A stretch of 64,000 nt of DNA from Bradyrhizobium sp. LLZ17. Its GTDB lineage: Bacteria > Pseudomonadota > Alphaproteobacteria > Rhizobiales > Xanthobacteraceae. Where the stretch lies: positions 1,116,001 to 1,180,000 of the forward strand of contig NZ_CP165734.1 of the NCBI RefSeq assembly GCF_041200145.1, in the 5' to 3' direction. A program made the position numbers and the translations under genes. How positions within the stretch are numbered: position 1 is the stretch's first letter; each line of letters begins with the position of its first letter. The notes beneath the pieces were generated by a model, which was given only the letters and a program-made list of their open reading frames with translations, was not told the origin of the DNA and did not search any database. This document shows, one piece after another, positions 11,217 through 19,006 of the stretch.

Positions 11217-12953
11217 ATGCCGATTTTCAACCAGTCGATCCGTCGCAAGATCGTCGGGATCGCCCTCGGGCTGATCGTCCTGATGCTGGTCACCTCTGTC
11301 CTGTCGATGGTGATGTCCAGCCAGGTCGGCATCCTCCTGGACGAGCTGACCAACCGCTATATCCCGGCCTATGGAGATCTGGCACGTGCCAATATCCATT
11401 CGCTGGAGCGGGCGGTGGCGCTGCGGCGGATGGTGATGACGAAGATGGAGTCTCCGACCGACGAGGAGACCTATGCGGCGCGCCTTCACGAGTTCGAGGA
11501 GGCCGACCGCAACATCGAGCAGGAGGCCGAGAGCGCGCGCAAGAACATCAACGCGATCATCGACGATCCCCGGACCCCGTCCGACAATGCCGCGCTGGCG
11601 CGGATCGAGACCCGGATCGAGACCGCGGTCAGCGAGCTGCGCCGCGATCAGAGCCAGGACCACGCAAAGCTGCTCAAGCAGATCGACGCCAAGCAGATGG
11701 TGGAGGCCCGCAGCACGCTCGAGCACATCGATGCGTTGCGCGATCAGTTCAACCAGAAGATCGACGCGATCCGCGGCGACATGCTGAACCAGGTTTTTTT
11801 CAGCACGTCGCAGGTGACCCGCCACCAGCGCCAGGCGATCATCATTTCGGGCATCGTGACCCTGCTTGCGGCGATTGTCGGCTTCGCCTTTGCGCTGCTG
11901 GTCAGTGGCGGCATCACGCGCCCGGTGCGGCTCTTGCTCGCCGGCACCCGCGAGGTCGAGGCGGGGCGTTTCGACAAGACCATCGCCGTCTCGACCCAGG
12001 ACGAGATCGGCGAGCTCGCCGCCGCCTTCAACCGCATGGTCGAGCAGTTGCGCCAGAACGAGCGCATCCGCGAGACGTTTGGCCGCTACATCGATCCCAA
12101 GGTGGTGCAGGGGCTGATCGACCGGCCGGAGGTCGCCGTCGACGGCCAGCGCCGGGTGATGACCATCATGTTCTGCGACATGAGCGGCTTCACCTCGATG
12201 AGCGAGGGCATGACCCCGCGCGGCCTGGTCAAGGTGATGAACCACTATTTCACGCTCATGTCCGGTCCGATCAGGAGCAATCGCGGCATCATCGACAAGT
12301 ATATCGGGGACGCCATCATGGCCTATTGGGGGCCGCCCTTCGTGGAGGAGGACGAACAGGCTCTCCTTGCCGGCGCTGCAGCAATCGAGATGACCGATCA
12401 GGTGCCCGCACTCCAGAAGCAGCTGCCCGACCTGCTCGGAATCCGCACCATGCCGGCGCTTTGCGACCTGCGGATCGGCATCGCCACTGGCGAGGTCCTG
12501 ACCGGCAGCATCGGCTCCGAGCTGATGATGAGCTTTACGGTCATGGGCGACGCGGTGAACCTCGCCTCGCGGCTGGAGGCCGTCAACAAGCTCTACGGCA
12601 CTCGCATCTTGATCTCGCAGGCAACCGCGGATGCGATCGGATCGCGCCTGGAGCTGCGCGAGATCGACCGTCTTGCGGTCGTCGGCCAGAGTGCACCGCA
12701 GCCGGTTTTCGAGGTGATGGGCAGGACAGGCGCGCTCGCCGCCTCGCAGGGGAACCTGCGGCAGCGTTACGCCGAGGGGCTCGCCGCCTACCGCGCGTGC
12801 CGCTTCGATGCCGCACGCACCGCGTTCAACGCCGCGCTGGAGAGCGTCCCGGGCGACGGCCCGTCGCTGACGATGCTCGCCCGCATCGCGCAGTTCGAGG
12901 CCAGTCCGCCGCCGGCCGATTGGGACGGCGCCTGGCGGATGGAGAGCAAATAG
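11217..12953 (+). CDS. Membrane-bound class III adenylate/guanylate cyclase with HAMP domain
   Basis: A 578-residue signalling enzyme. TM1 is at residues 11-31, then a helical extracytoplasmic sensor of about 175 residues (four-helix-bundle type, many charged heptads), TM2 at about 207-230, a HAMP linker at about 231-283, the YIDPKVVQGL helix, and a class III cyclase domain from about 313. Metal-binding Asp are in FCDMSGFT (Asp321) and YIGDAIMAYWG (Asp365); VMGDAVNLASRLE is the dimer-site motif. It makes cAMP (or cGMP) from a nucleotide triphosphate in response to an unknown periplasmic cue. ATG 11217 gives a compact N-terminus just before TM1. Confidence 0.92.
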   Translation: MPIFNQSIRRKIVGIALGLIVLMLVTSVLSMVMSSQVGILLDELTNRYIPAYGDLARANIHSLERAVALRRMVMTKMESPTDEETYAARLHEFEEADRNIEQEAESARKNINAIIDDPRTPSDNAALARIETRIETAVSELRRDQSQDHAKLLKQIDAKQMVEARSTLEHIDALRDQFNQKIDAIRGDMLNQVFFSTSQVTRHQRQAIIISGIVTLLAAIVGFAFALLVSGGITRPVRLLLAGTREVEAGRFDKTIAVSTQDEIGELAAAFNRMVEQLRQNERIRETFGRYIDPKVVQGLIDRPEVAVDGQRRVMTIMFCDMSGFTSMSEGMTPRGLVKVMNHYFTLMSGPIRSNRGIIDKYIGDAIMAYWGPPFVEEDEQALLAGAAAIEMTDQVPALQKQLPDLLGIRTMPALCDLRIGIATGEVLTGSIGSELMMSFTVMGDAVNLASRLEAVNKLYGTRILISQATADAIGSRLELREIDRLAVVGQSAPQPVFEVMGRTGALAASQGNLRQRYAEGLAAYRACRFDAARTAFNAALESVPGDGPSLTMLARIAQFEASPPPADWDGAWRMESK

Positions 12954-13059
12954 AAGTCTGCGCCGGGAAAAATTGATTCTACCCGATAACGATGTTGGCC
13001 ATGACGTATTTCGCGGGCTTAGGCTTGTCGTCCTTGAGGCGTTTGATGGGGATACGCCG

Positions 13060-13236
13060 ATGACTGATCTTGAGGACAGGTTGGAACGGTTCGAGACGCT
13101 CACCGCCGAATGCGAGTTGATCACGAAGCTCGCCACCGACAGCCGGAAGCGCGAGTTTTACCTGAAGCTTTCGGAACAATACCGCATGCTGGCGATGGAT
13201 ATGCGGCAGGCAATCGCGACCAAGGCCGCAGCCTGA
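13060..13236 (+). CDS. Small conserved helical protein of unknown function
   Basis: A 58-residue, highly charged, predicted all-helical protein (MTDLEDRLERFETLTAECEL to QYRMLAMDMRQAIATKAAA). Small proteins of this type are frequent in Bradyrhizobium, but no function is known to me. I chose ATG 13060 because homologous text starts at MTDLEDR; an in-frame ATG at 12973 would add a non-conserved leader. It stands alone between the cyclase and a small lipoprotein. Confidence 0.6.
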   Translation: MTDLEDRLERFETLTAECELITKLATDSRKREFYLKLSEQYRMLAMDMRQAIATKAAA

Positions 13237-13456
13237 CCACGCTGAGAGGCGTCAGTCGGATCGAAGCTGGATGCCGGGCATCCCTGTCTTTACGGGATCT
13301 CGCGCGATCGCAAGCCGTTCTTAACGTTTGGCACGCATCCTCAAAGCGGATGTGAGGGATCTTCGTGGCGATTCCTCACGCTGGGAATGCCGGGGCTCAT
13401 TGCGATGCAGTGACCTCCGCGAACGTCGCTTTGCCGTTGGCTCACGGTGCGGTCCC

Positions 13457-13669
13457 ATGCGTCTTCTTGCGGTCATCATTTTCGCGCTCATGACGGCGGC
13501 CTGCAATCAGGAGCAGGACGTCACCGGCTCGACCGCGGTTTGCCAGCTGCGGAACTTCAGCTCCTATAATCCCCGCGACATGAACCAGTGCGTCAACGCC
13601 TGCAAGTCGTGCGATCACGGCAACACGGTGACCTGCACCACCTCCTGCACGCTCAAGGGCGCGCACTGA
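13457..13669 (+). CDS. Small cysteine-rich lipoprotein
   Basis: A 70-residue exported protein. The N-terminus MRLLAVIIFALMTAAC is a lipoprotein signal with lipobox TAAC, so the mature protein would begin at a lipidated Cys16. The mature part carries seven further cysteines (VCQLRN, CVNACKSC, CTTSC), suggesting disulfides or metal binding. No family recognised. ATG 13457 is the start that places the signal at the N-terminus; the frame is open further upstream without such features. Confidence 0.65.
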   Translation: MRLLAVIIFALMTAACNQEQDVTGSTAVCQLRNFSSYNPRDMNQCVNACKSCDHGNTVTCTTSCTLKGAH

Positions 13670-13728
13670 GGACCGCACGAGGTGCTTGGCCGCATCGCGG
13701 CAGTTCATCTCCCGGCCAATGTGCTAGG

Positions 13729-14118
13729 ATGGCCATCCATGGCCGCCGACATACAATCGCCTCACGCAAACCGTTTCCGGCTTCACCCGATCGCCCTCGC
13801 TCGCGGGCGTGCGATATCGACTTGAGCGACGAAGCTCAATGGCGTGACGACATCGCCTCCCTGGCCTTTCCGGTCGGGGGGCACGGCGCATTTTGCGCCG
13901 TGCATCGCGGCGCATTCCGGACCTTGATCGGCGCGGAGCCCTCGCCGCAGGATTGCCTCGGCTATTTCCGCCGCTACGAGACCGCATTCCGCGAGGCGGC
14001 TCGCGCCAAGATCGCCCGCAAGGGCATTTCGCAGGGGACAAGCCTGCATCTTACCAGTCGCGACGTTGCCCGGAAGCTGATAGAAGACCACCAAATCGCC
14101 CACGGAGAACAGTCATGA
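13729..14118 (+). CDS. Hypothetical protein, possibly DUF1488-like, directly upstream of cbtB
   Basis: About 129 residues. The core (IDLSDEAQWRDDIASLAF, then GHGAFCAVHRGAFRTLIGAE and FRRYETAFREAARAKIARKG) recalls the DUF1488 layout, a short domain with a Cys-containing strand and a C-terminal helix, but I hold this only weakly. It overlaps the cbtB start by 4 bases (ATGA), so the two are probably co-translated. ATG 13729 follows CTAGGATGGCC; the true start could be internal, because the first 30 residues look unconserved. Confidence 0.5.
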   Translation: MAIHGRRHTIASRKPFPASPDRPRSRACDIDLSDEAQWRDDIASLAFPVGGHGAFCAVHRGAFRTLIGAEPSPQDCLGYFRRYETAFREAARAKIARKGISQGTSLHLTSRDVARKLIEDHQIAHGEQS

Positions 14119-14342
14119 GCCAATCCCAGTTGTCGAATGCCCAGTTCTCGAACGCCCAGTTCTCGAATGCTCAGGTCGCGCATTTGCCGATCGCCGCCGG
14201 GCAGGTGGGACGGCTTTCGCAGGCTCTGATGGCCATGGTGCTGGGCCTGTTCGTCGTCGGCGTGGTTGGATTCTCGCATATCGACGTCGTCCACAACGCC
14301 GCGCACGACGTGCGCCATTCGAACGCCTTCCCCTGCCACTAA
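14115..14342 (+). CDS. cbtB: CbtB-type cobalt transporter small subunit
   Basis: A 75-residue membrane protein: one TM helix (ALMAMVLGLFVVGVVGF) and the diagnostic C-terminus HNAAHDVRHSNAFPCH with metal-binding His and Cys. CbtB accompanies CbtA in proposed cobalt uptake linked to cobalamin synthesis. The N-terminus is a short tandem repeat, (Q/N)LSNAQ-FSNAQ-FSNAQ, encoded by near-identical 15-base units at about 14127-14171. cbtA starts 10 bases downstream. Confidence 0.85.
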   Translation: MSQSQLSNAQFSNAQFSNAQVAHLPIAAGQVGRLSQALMAMVLGLFVVGVVGFSHIDVVHNAAHDVRHSNAFPCH

Positions 14343-14352
14343 CCGGGGCGGC

Positions 14353-15117
14353 ATGAGCACGTTTCGTTCGATCGTTTTCTCCTCGATCATTGCCGGTTTC
14401 ATCGTTGGTCTCGTTGTCACGGTCGCCCAGCAGTTCGGTACCGTCCCCCTGATCCTGAAAGCCGAGGTCTACGAGAAGGCCGCGGCGACCCATCTGCATG
14501 AGGCCGTGGCGGCGCCGCAGGCGGCCGCAGCCGGCCATGACCATGCAGCTCATGACCACGCTTCCCATGATCATGGCGCCGAAGCGTGGGAGCCGCGCGA
14601 TGGGTTTGAGCGCAACGCCTACACGGCTGGCGCGAACGTGCTGACTGCGATCGGCTTCGCGCTGCTCCTGGCTGGGTTCTTCGCCATCCGCAGCGGTGCG
14701 ACTGGCGAAACAGTCTCGTGGCATCAGGGCCTGATGTGGGGATTGGCGGGCTTTGCCGTATTCACCATCGCCCCCGGTCTCGGCTTGCCGCCGGAGCTGC
14801 CGGGCGTGCCGGCCGCAGCGCTCGTGTCGCGCCAGATCTGGTGGACGGCCGCTGTGCTGTCGACCGCTGCGGGCCTGGCCTTGATCGTCTTCCGCCGTTC
14901 GGTGCCGGCGGCCATTGCAGGCGTGATCCTGCTGCTCTTGCCCCACCTGATCGGCGCGCCCGAGCTGGAGCATGTCGAGACCAACGTGCCGTCCTCGCTG
15001 TCGCATCAGTTCGTCACCGCGGTCACGGCGACGAGCCTGGTGTTCTGGACCCTGCTCGGTGCTGCGACCAGCGCGATCTTCGCGCGTTTCGACCATGGCG
15101 CGGATGTGCGCGCCTAG
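14353..15117 (+). CDS. cbtA: CbtA family cobalt transporter
   Basis: A 254-residue integral membrane protein with about five to six TM helices. A His-rich loop (AGHDHAAHDHASHDHGAE, residues about 58-77) after TM1 probably binds metal. The C-terminal half (PHLIGAPELEH and VTATSLVFWTLLGA) matches CbtA proteins. With CbtB it is thought to import cobalt; in many genomes the pair is controlled by a cobalamin riboswitch, but I cannot see a B12-box-like motif in the short upstream gap. Confidence 0.88.
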   Translation: MSTFRSIVFSSIIAGFIVGLVVTVAQQFGTVPLILKAEVYEKAAATHLHEAVAAPQAAAAGHDHAAHDHASHDHGAEAWEPRDGFERNAYTAGANVLTAIGFALLLAGFFAIRSGATGETVSWHQGLMWGLAGFAVFTIAPGLGLPPELPGVPAAALVSRQIWWTAAVLSTAAGLALIVFRRSVPAAIAGVILLLLPHLIGAPELEHVETNVPSSLSHQFVTAVTATSLVFWTLLGAATSAIFARFDHGADVRA

Positions 15118-15476
15118 ACCCGGCTGGACGCCGATCGCGACTCACCTCAACTCGCCCCGGGACGGGTAAAGGGGCGCCGGCCTGCTCTAAAATCTGAGGT
15201 TGTGGACGCTCTCTCCACGAGGGTATCGCAGTAAGCTTATCCGTGTCCTCTGAGCCACGATTGTGCTGTCTATGCAACATTCACGGGCGATTTAACCCTC
15301 ATCGCAGTCGGTTCGCATGGACGCCGCTTTTTGGCCACACCCAAACATGAATAAAATCACTCGAATTATTGAGGGGCAGCGGCAACCGACGAAGGCGGCG
15401 GGAAATCCCAAGGTCGATTCAAATCTTGGCTCTGATTTTCCGGGTCTGAAAGGGTTAGCCGAGGAAACTGGTCGCG
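15118..15476. other. Intergenic region upstream of ilvD
   Basis: About 360 bases with no supportable gene. The first part after cbtA is GC-rich; from about 15290 to 15450 it becomes AT-richer (for example AAACATGAATAAAATCACTC at 15346-15365), which probably marks the ilvD promoter and leader. I see no attenuator-like run of branched-chain codons and no strong terminator hairpin. Confidence 0.35.
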
Positions 15477-17201
15477 ATGGACGCGAAGGCCAACATCAAG
15501 CAGAGGCTGCCGAGCCGTCACGTGACGGAAGGTCCCACGCGCGCGCCGCATCGCTCCTATTTTTACGCGATGGGTCTGACCACCGAACAGATCCACCAGC
15601 CCTTCGTCGGCGTCGCCTCATGCTGGAACGAGGCTGCCCCCTGCAACATCTCGCTGATGCGCCAGGCGCAGGCGGTGAAGAAAGGCGTGGCGTCGGCCGG
15701 CGGCACGCCGCGTGAATTCTGCACCATCACCGTCACCGACGGCATCGCCATGGGCCACGACGGCATGCGCTCCTCGCTGCCGTCGCGCGAATGCATTGCC
15801 GACTCGGTCGAGCTGACCGTGCGCGGCCACGCCTACGACGCTCTGGTCGGGCTCGCCGGCTGCGACAAGTCGCTTCCGGGCATGATGATGGCGATGGTCC
15901 GCCTCAACGTGCCGTCGATCTTCATCTATGGCGGCTCGATCCTGCCCGGCAATTTTCGCGGTCAGCAGGTCACCGTGCAGGACATGTTTGAAGCCGTCGG
16001 CAAGCACTCCGTCGGCGCGATGTCGGATGAGGACCTCGACGAGATCGAGCGCGTGGCGTGCCCCTCCGCCGGCGCCTGCGGTGCGCAGTTCACCGCCAAC
16101 ACCATGGCGACCGTCTCCGAGGCGATTGGGCTCGCGCTGCCTTACTCTGCCGGTGCTCCCGCACCCTACGAAATCCGCGACGCCTTCTGCATGACCGCGG
16201 GCGAGAAGGTGATGGACCTGATCGCGTCCAACATCCGCCCGCGCGACATCGTCACGCGCAAGGCGCTGGAGAATGCCGCGGCCGTTGTCGCGGCCTCCGG
16301 CGGCTCGACCAATGCTGCGTTGCACCTACCAGCGATCGCGCATGAGGCCGGCATCAAGTTCGATCTGTTCGACGTCGCCGAAATCTTCAAAAAGACACCA
16401 TATGTCGCGGATTTGAAGCCGGGTGGCCGTTATGTCGCCAAAGACATGTTTGAAGTTGGTGGCATACCGCTTCTGATGAAGACGCTGCTCGACAACGGAT
16501 TTCTCCACGGCGACTGCATTACGGTCACCGGTCGAACGATCGCCGACAACCTCAAGAGCGTGAAGTGGAATCCGCACCAGGACGTGGTGCACCCGGCAGA
16601 CAAGCCCATCACCGTCACCGGTGGTGTGGTCGGTCTGAAGGGAAATCTGGCGCCAGAAGGTGCGATCGTGAAAGTCGCGGGAATGTCCAACCTGAGGTTC
16701 ACCGGTCCGGCTCGCTGCTTCGACCGGGAGGAGGACGCGTTCGAGGCCGTCCAGAACCGCACGTACCGCGAAGGCGAAGTCATCGTGATCCGTTACGAGG
16801 GCCCCAAGGGCGGCCCCGGCATGCGGGAAATGCTCCAGACCACCGCGGCGCTGACCGGCCAGGGCATGGGCGGCAAGATCGCGCTCATCACCGACGGCCG
16901 CTTCTCCGGCGCCACCCGCGGCTTCTGCATCGGCCATGTCGGGCCCGAAGCTGCCATTGGCGGCCCGATCGCCCTGTTGCAGGACGGCGACATCATCGAG
17001 ATCGATGCCGTTGCCGGAATCCTTAACGTAAAATTGAGCGACGCCGAGCTCGCTCAACGCAAGACCAAATGGAGCCCTCGCGCGACTAACCATACGTCGG
17101 GCGCGCTCTGGAAATATGCTCAGCAGGTTGGGCCAGCGGTCGATGGGGCAGTGACCCATCCGGGTGGCGCGCACGAGAAACAGTGTTATGCGGACATCTA
17201 G
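15477..17201 (+). CDS. ilvD: Dihydroxy-acid dehydratase
   Basis: Iron-sulfur dehydratase of the IlvD/Edd family, 574 residues, making the 2-oxo acids of valine and isoleucine synthesis. Candidate cluster ligands are Cys56 (AAPCN), Cys129 (AGCDKSLPG) and Cys201 (SAGACGAQ); Lys131 next to Cys129 is the carbamylated Mg ligand known in the family. The substrate-binding tail DGRFSGATRGFCIGHV and the C-terminal ATNHTSGALWKYAQQVG are present. Intact. The last 14 bases overlap the next gene. Confidence 0.96.
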   Translation: MDAKANIKQRLPSRHVTEGPTRAPHRSYFYAMGLTTEQIHQPFVGVASCWNEAAPCNISLMRQAQAVKKGVASAGGTPREFCTITVTDGIAMGHDGMRSSLPSRECIADSVELTVRGHAYDALVGLAGCDKSLPGMMMAMVRLNVPSIFIYGGSILPGNFRGQQVTVQDMFEAVGKHSVGAMSDEDLDEIERVACPSAGACGAQFTANTMATVSEAIGLALPYSAGAPAPYEIRDAFCMTAGEKVMDLIASNIRPRDIVTRKALENAAAVVAASGGSTNAALHLPAIAHEAGIKFDLFDVAEIFKKTPYVADLKPGGRYVAKDMFEVGGIPLLMKTLLDNGFLHGDCITVTGRTIADNLKSVKWNPHQDVVHPADKPITVTGGVVGLKGNLAPEGAIVKVAGMSNLRFTGPARCFDREEDAFEAVQNRTYREGEVIVIRYEGPKGGPGMREMLQTTAALTGQGMGGKIALITDGRFSGATRGFCIGHVGPEAAIGGPIALLQDGDIIEIDAVAGILNVKLSDAELAQRKTKWSPRATNHTSGALWKYAQQVGPAVDGAVTHPGGAHEKQCYADI

Positions 17202-18012
17202 GCGTACCATCGTTGCGTTTGTGTTGGGGGCTAGCGTGCTGGCTATGCCGGCGCTCGCCTTTGACGGCGCGCCGGTCAACCAGAAGGATGCGACCATCCC
17301 CGTGGTGACCACGTTGCCGGGCGCAGCCGGCGCGGTGCGCAAGTCGGCGCCCCCGGTCGCGACCCAGGAAACAACCCTCAGCGCGCTGCAATATGCCGCC
17401 GAGGGCGGCCATCCGATCGCGCAGTGGAAGCTCGGCCGCATGTACGCCAATGGCGACGGTGTGGCCCAGGACGACGTGCGCGCCTTCGAATATTTCAGCC
17501 GGATCGCCAACGCGCATGCCGAGGACAGCCCGTCGGCGCCGCAGGCGCAGGTCGTGGCCAACGCTTTCGTGGCCCTCGGCCGTTATTATCTGAGCGGGAT
17601 CCCGAACTCGAAGGTCAAAGCCGACCCGGACCGGGCGCGGGAGATGTTCTCCTATGCCGCGTCCTATTTCGGCAACGCGGATGCGCAGTACGATCTCGCC
17701 CGGCTCTACCTGAAGACGCCGGACGCCTCGCGCGAGGATTTCCGCTACGGCGCGCGCTGGCTCGGCCTCGCCGCGCAGAAGGGCCAGCATGAGGCGCAGG
17801 CGCTGCTCGGACAGATGCTGTTCAACGGCGACCGCCTGCCGCGGCAGGCCGCGCGTGGCCTGATGTGGCTAACCTTGGCGCGAGACAGCGCCGGCGCCGA
17901 CGAGACCTGGATCAAGGAAAACTACAACCGCGCCTTGGCCAAGGCCTCGGACGACGACCGCGCCATGTGCCTGCAAATGCTGGAGCAGTGGGTGCAGGGC
18001 CGCCACGAGTGA
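17188..18012 (+). CDS. ExoR-like periplasmic Sel1-repeat protein
   Basis: A 274-residue exported protein: signal peptide (AFVLGASVLAMPALA), a low-complexity segment, then Sel1-type repeats (LSALQYAAEGGHPIAQWKLG, MYANGDGVAQDDVRAFEYF, YLSGIPNSKVKADPDRAREM, ARLYLKTPDASREDF). The order and wording follow rhizobial ExoR (YAAEKGH, MYAYGDGVAEND, GIPDSPVK), the periplasmic inhibitor of the ExoS/ChvI two-component system controlling exopolysaccharide and motility. ATG 17188 starts inside the ilvD 3' end (14-base overlap). Function in this organism is inferred from similarity; no exoS/chvI is in the window. Confidence 0.75.
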   Translation: MRTSRRTIVAFVLGASVLAMPALAFDGAPVNQKDATIPVVTTLPGAAGAVRKSAPPVATQETTLSALQYAAEGGHPIAQWKLGRMYANGDGVAQDDVRAFEYFSRIANAHAEDSPSAPQAQVVANAFVALGRYYLSGIPNSKVKADPDRAREMFSYAASYFGNADAQYDLARLYLKTPDASREDFRYGARWLGLAAQKGQHEAQALLGQMLFNGDRLPRQAARGLMWLTLARDSAGADETWIKENYNRALAKASDDDRAMCLQMLEQWVQGRHE

Positions 18013-18018
18013 GCCTTT

Positions 18019-18066
18019 AGAACGTTTTCGAGTGAAGTGGGCACCGGTTCGCGTAAAGAAAACGCG
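18019..18066. repeat. Short intergenic repeat (AACGTTTTC...GAAAACGC type)
   Basis: A 48-base element with CGTTTTC near one end and GAAAACG near the other, enclosing GAAGTGGGCACCGGTTCGCG. I recognise this as a very common intergenic repeat in Bradyrhizobium. It sits between the convergent ends of the ExoR-like gene and xthA. Confidence 0.6.
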
Positions 18067-18085
18067 AGGCGGCGTCACGCCGCCT
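18050..18085 (-). terminator. Intrinsic terminator for xthA
   Basis: Read on the minus strand, a perfect 8-base stem AGGCGGCG/CGCCGCCT (18067-18074 with 18078-18085, 3-base loop) is followed by CGCGTTTTCTTT. The stem spans the xthA stop codon. Confidence 0.6.
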
Positions 18086-18872
18086 CCAGATCCAGATCCG
18101 CCCACACCGGCACGTGGTCCGAGGGCTTCTCCCAGCCACGCACATAGCTGTCGATGCCGACATTGGCGAGCCGGTCACTGGCCTGCGGCGACAACAGCAG
18201 ATGGTCGATCCGCAGGCCCTGGTTCTTCTGCCAGGCCCCGGCCTGGTAGTCCCAGAAGGTGTAGAGCCCGGGCTCGTCGGTCACCGCCCGCAGCGCATCG
18301 GTCAGGCCGAGGCCGAGCAGCGACTGAAAGCTCTCCCGTGTCTCGGGCTTGAACAAGGCGTCCTCGATCCAGGCGGCGGGATTGTGCACGTCGCGGGCGG
18401 CTGGAATGACGTTGAAGTCACCGGCGAGGATCAACGGCTCCTCGGCTTTGAGCCGTTCCTTCGAATACTCAAGAAGCCGCGACATCCAATTGAGCTTGTA
18501 GGGGTATTTCTCGGTCCCGACGGGGTTGCCATTGGGCAGATAAAGACAGGCTATGCGTAACACCCCGCGCTTGAGCGTCACCACGCCCTCGAGGAAGCGG
18601 GCATGCGCATCCTCGTCGTCGCCGGCGAGCCCCGACTTGGTCTCGTCGAACGGCAGTTTTGAGAGGAGAGCGACGCCGTTGAACGTCTTCTGCCCGTGCG
18701 TGACCACGTTGTAGCCGAGCGCCTCGATCTCCAGCCGCGGGAACGCCTCGTCGACGCATTTGATCTCCTGGAGGCAGACGATGTCGGGCTGGCACTCCCT
18801 GAGCCAGGTCAGGAGAAGATCGATCCGCTGCCGGACCGAGTTCACGTTCCAGGTGGCTACTCTGATGGACAT
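18075..18872 (-). CDS. xthA: Exodeoxyribonuclease III
   Basis: Mg-dependent AP endonuclease/3'-exonuclease of the EEP family, 265 residues, acting in base-excision repair. Motifs: VATWNVNSVRQR at the start, CLQEIKC (metal Glu), a central YLPNGNPV, GDFNVIP (catalytic Asp-Asn) and the C-terminal RIDHLLLS plus SDHVPVWADL (catalytic His). ATG 18872 is the natural start because MSIRVATWNVNS is the conserved N-terminus; the frame stays open upstream to 18950. Convergent with the ExoR-like gene. Confidence 0.94.
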   Translation of the reverse strand: MSIRVATWNVNSVRQRIDLLLTWLRECQPDIVCLQEIKCVDEAFPRLEIEALGYNVVTHGQKTFNGVALLSKLPFDETKSGLAGDDEDAHARFLEGVVTLKRGVLRIACLYLPNGNPVGTEKYPYKLNWMSRLLEYSKERLKAEEPLILAGDFNVIPAARDVHNPAAWIEDALFKPETRESFQSLLGLGLTDALRAVTDEPGLYTFWDYQAGAWQKNQGLRIDHLLLSPQASDRLANVGIDSYVRGWEKPSDHVPVWADLDLEAA

Positions 18873-19006
18873 TGCGGGAAGCTCCAGACGAGGGGCCTCG
18901 TTAGAACAAACTGCAAACGCGCCCGTCAAGGACGCCGCAAAAACTCCCACAAAATTAACCCGCCTTAAGCAGGCCGCAGGCCATTGGTGCGGAAGAGGTT
19001 CCGCGG

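Noticed and set aside
12973..13059. Upstream in-frame start extending the small protein at 13060
   Set aside because: The added residues are not like the family, and the text conserved in relatives starts at 13060.
11085..13136. A 683-codon open frame on the minus strand opposite the cyclase gene
   Set aside because: The plus strand encodes a complete cyclase with all motifs; the antisense text has no conserved motif.
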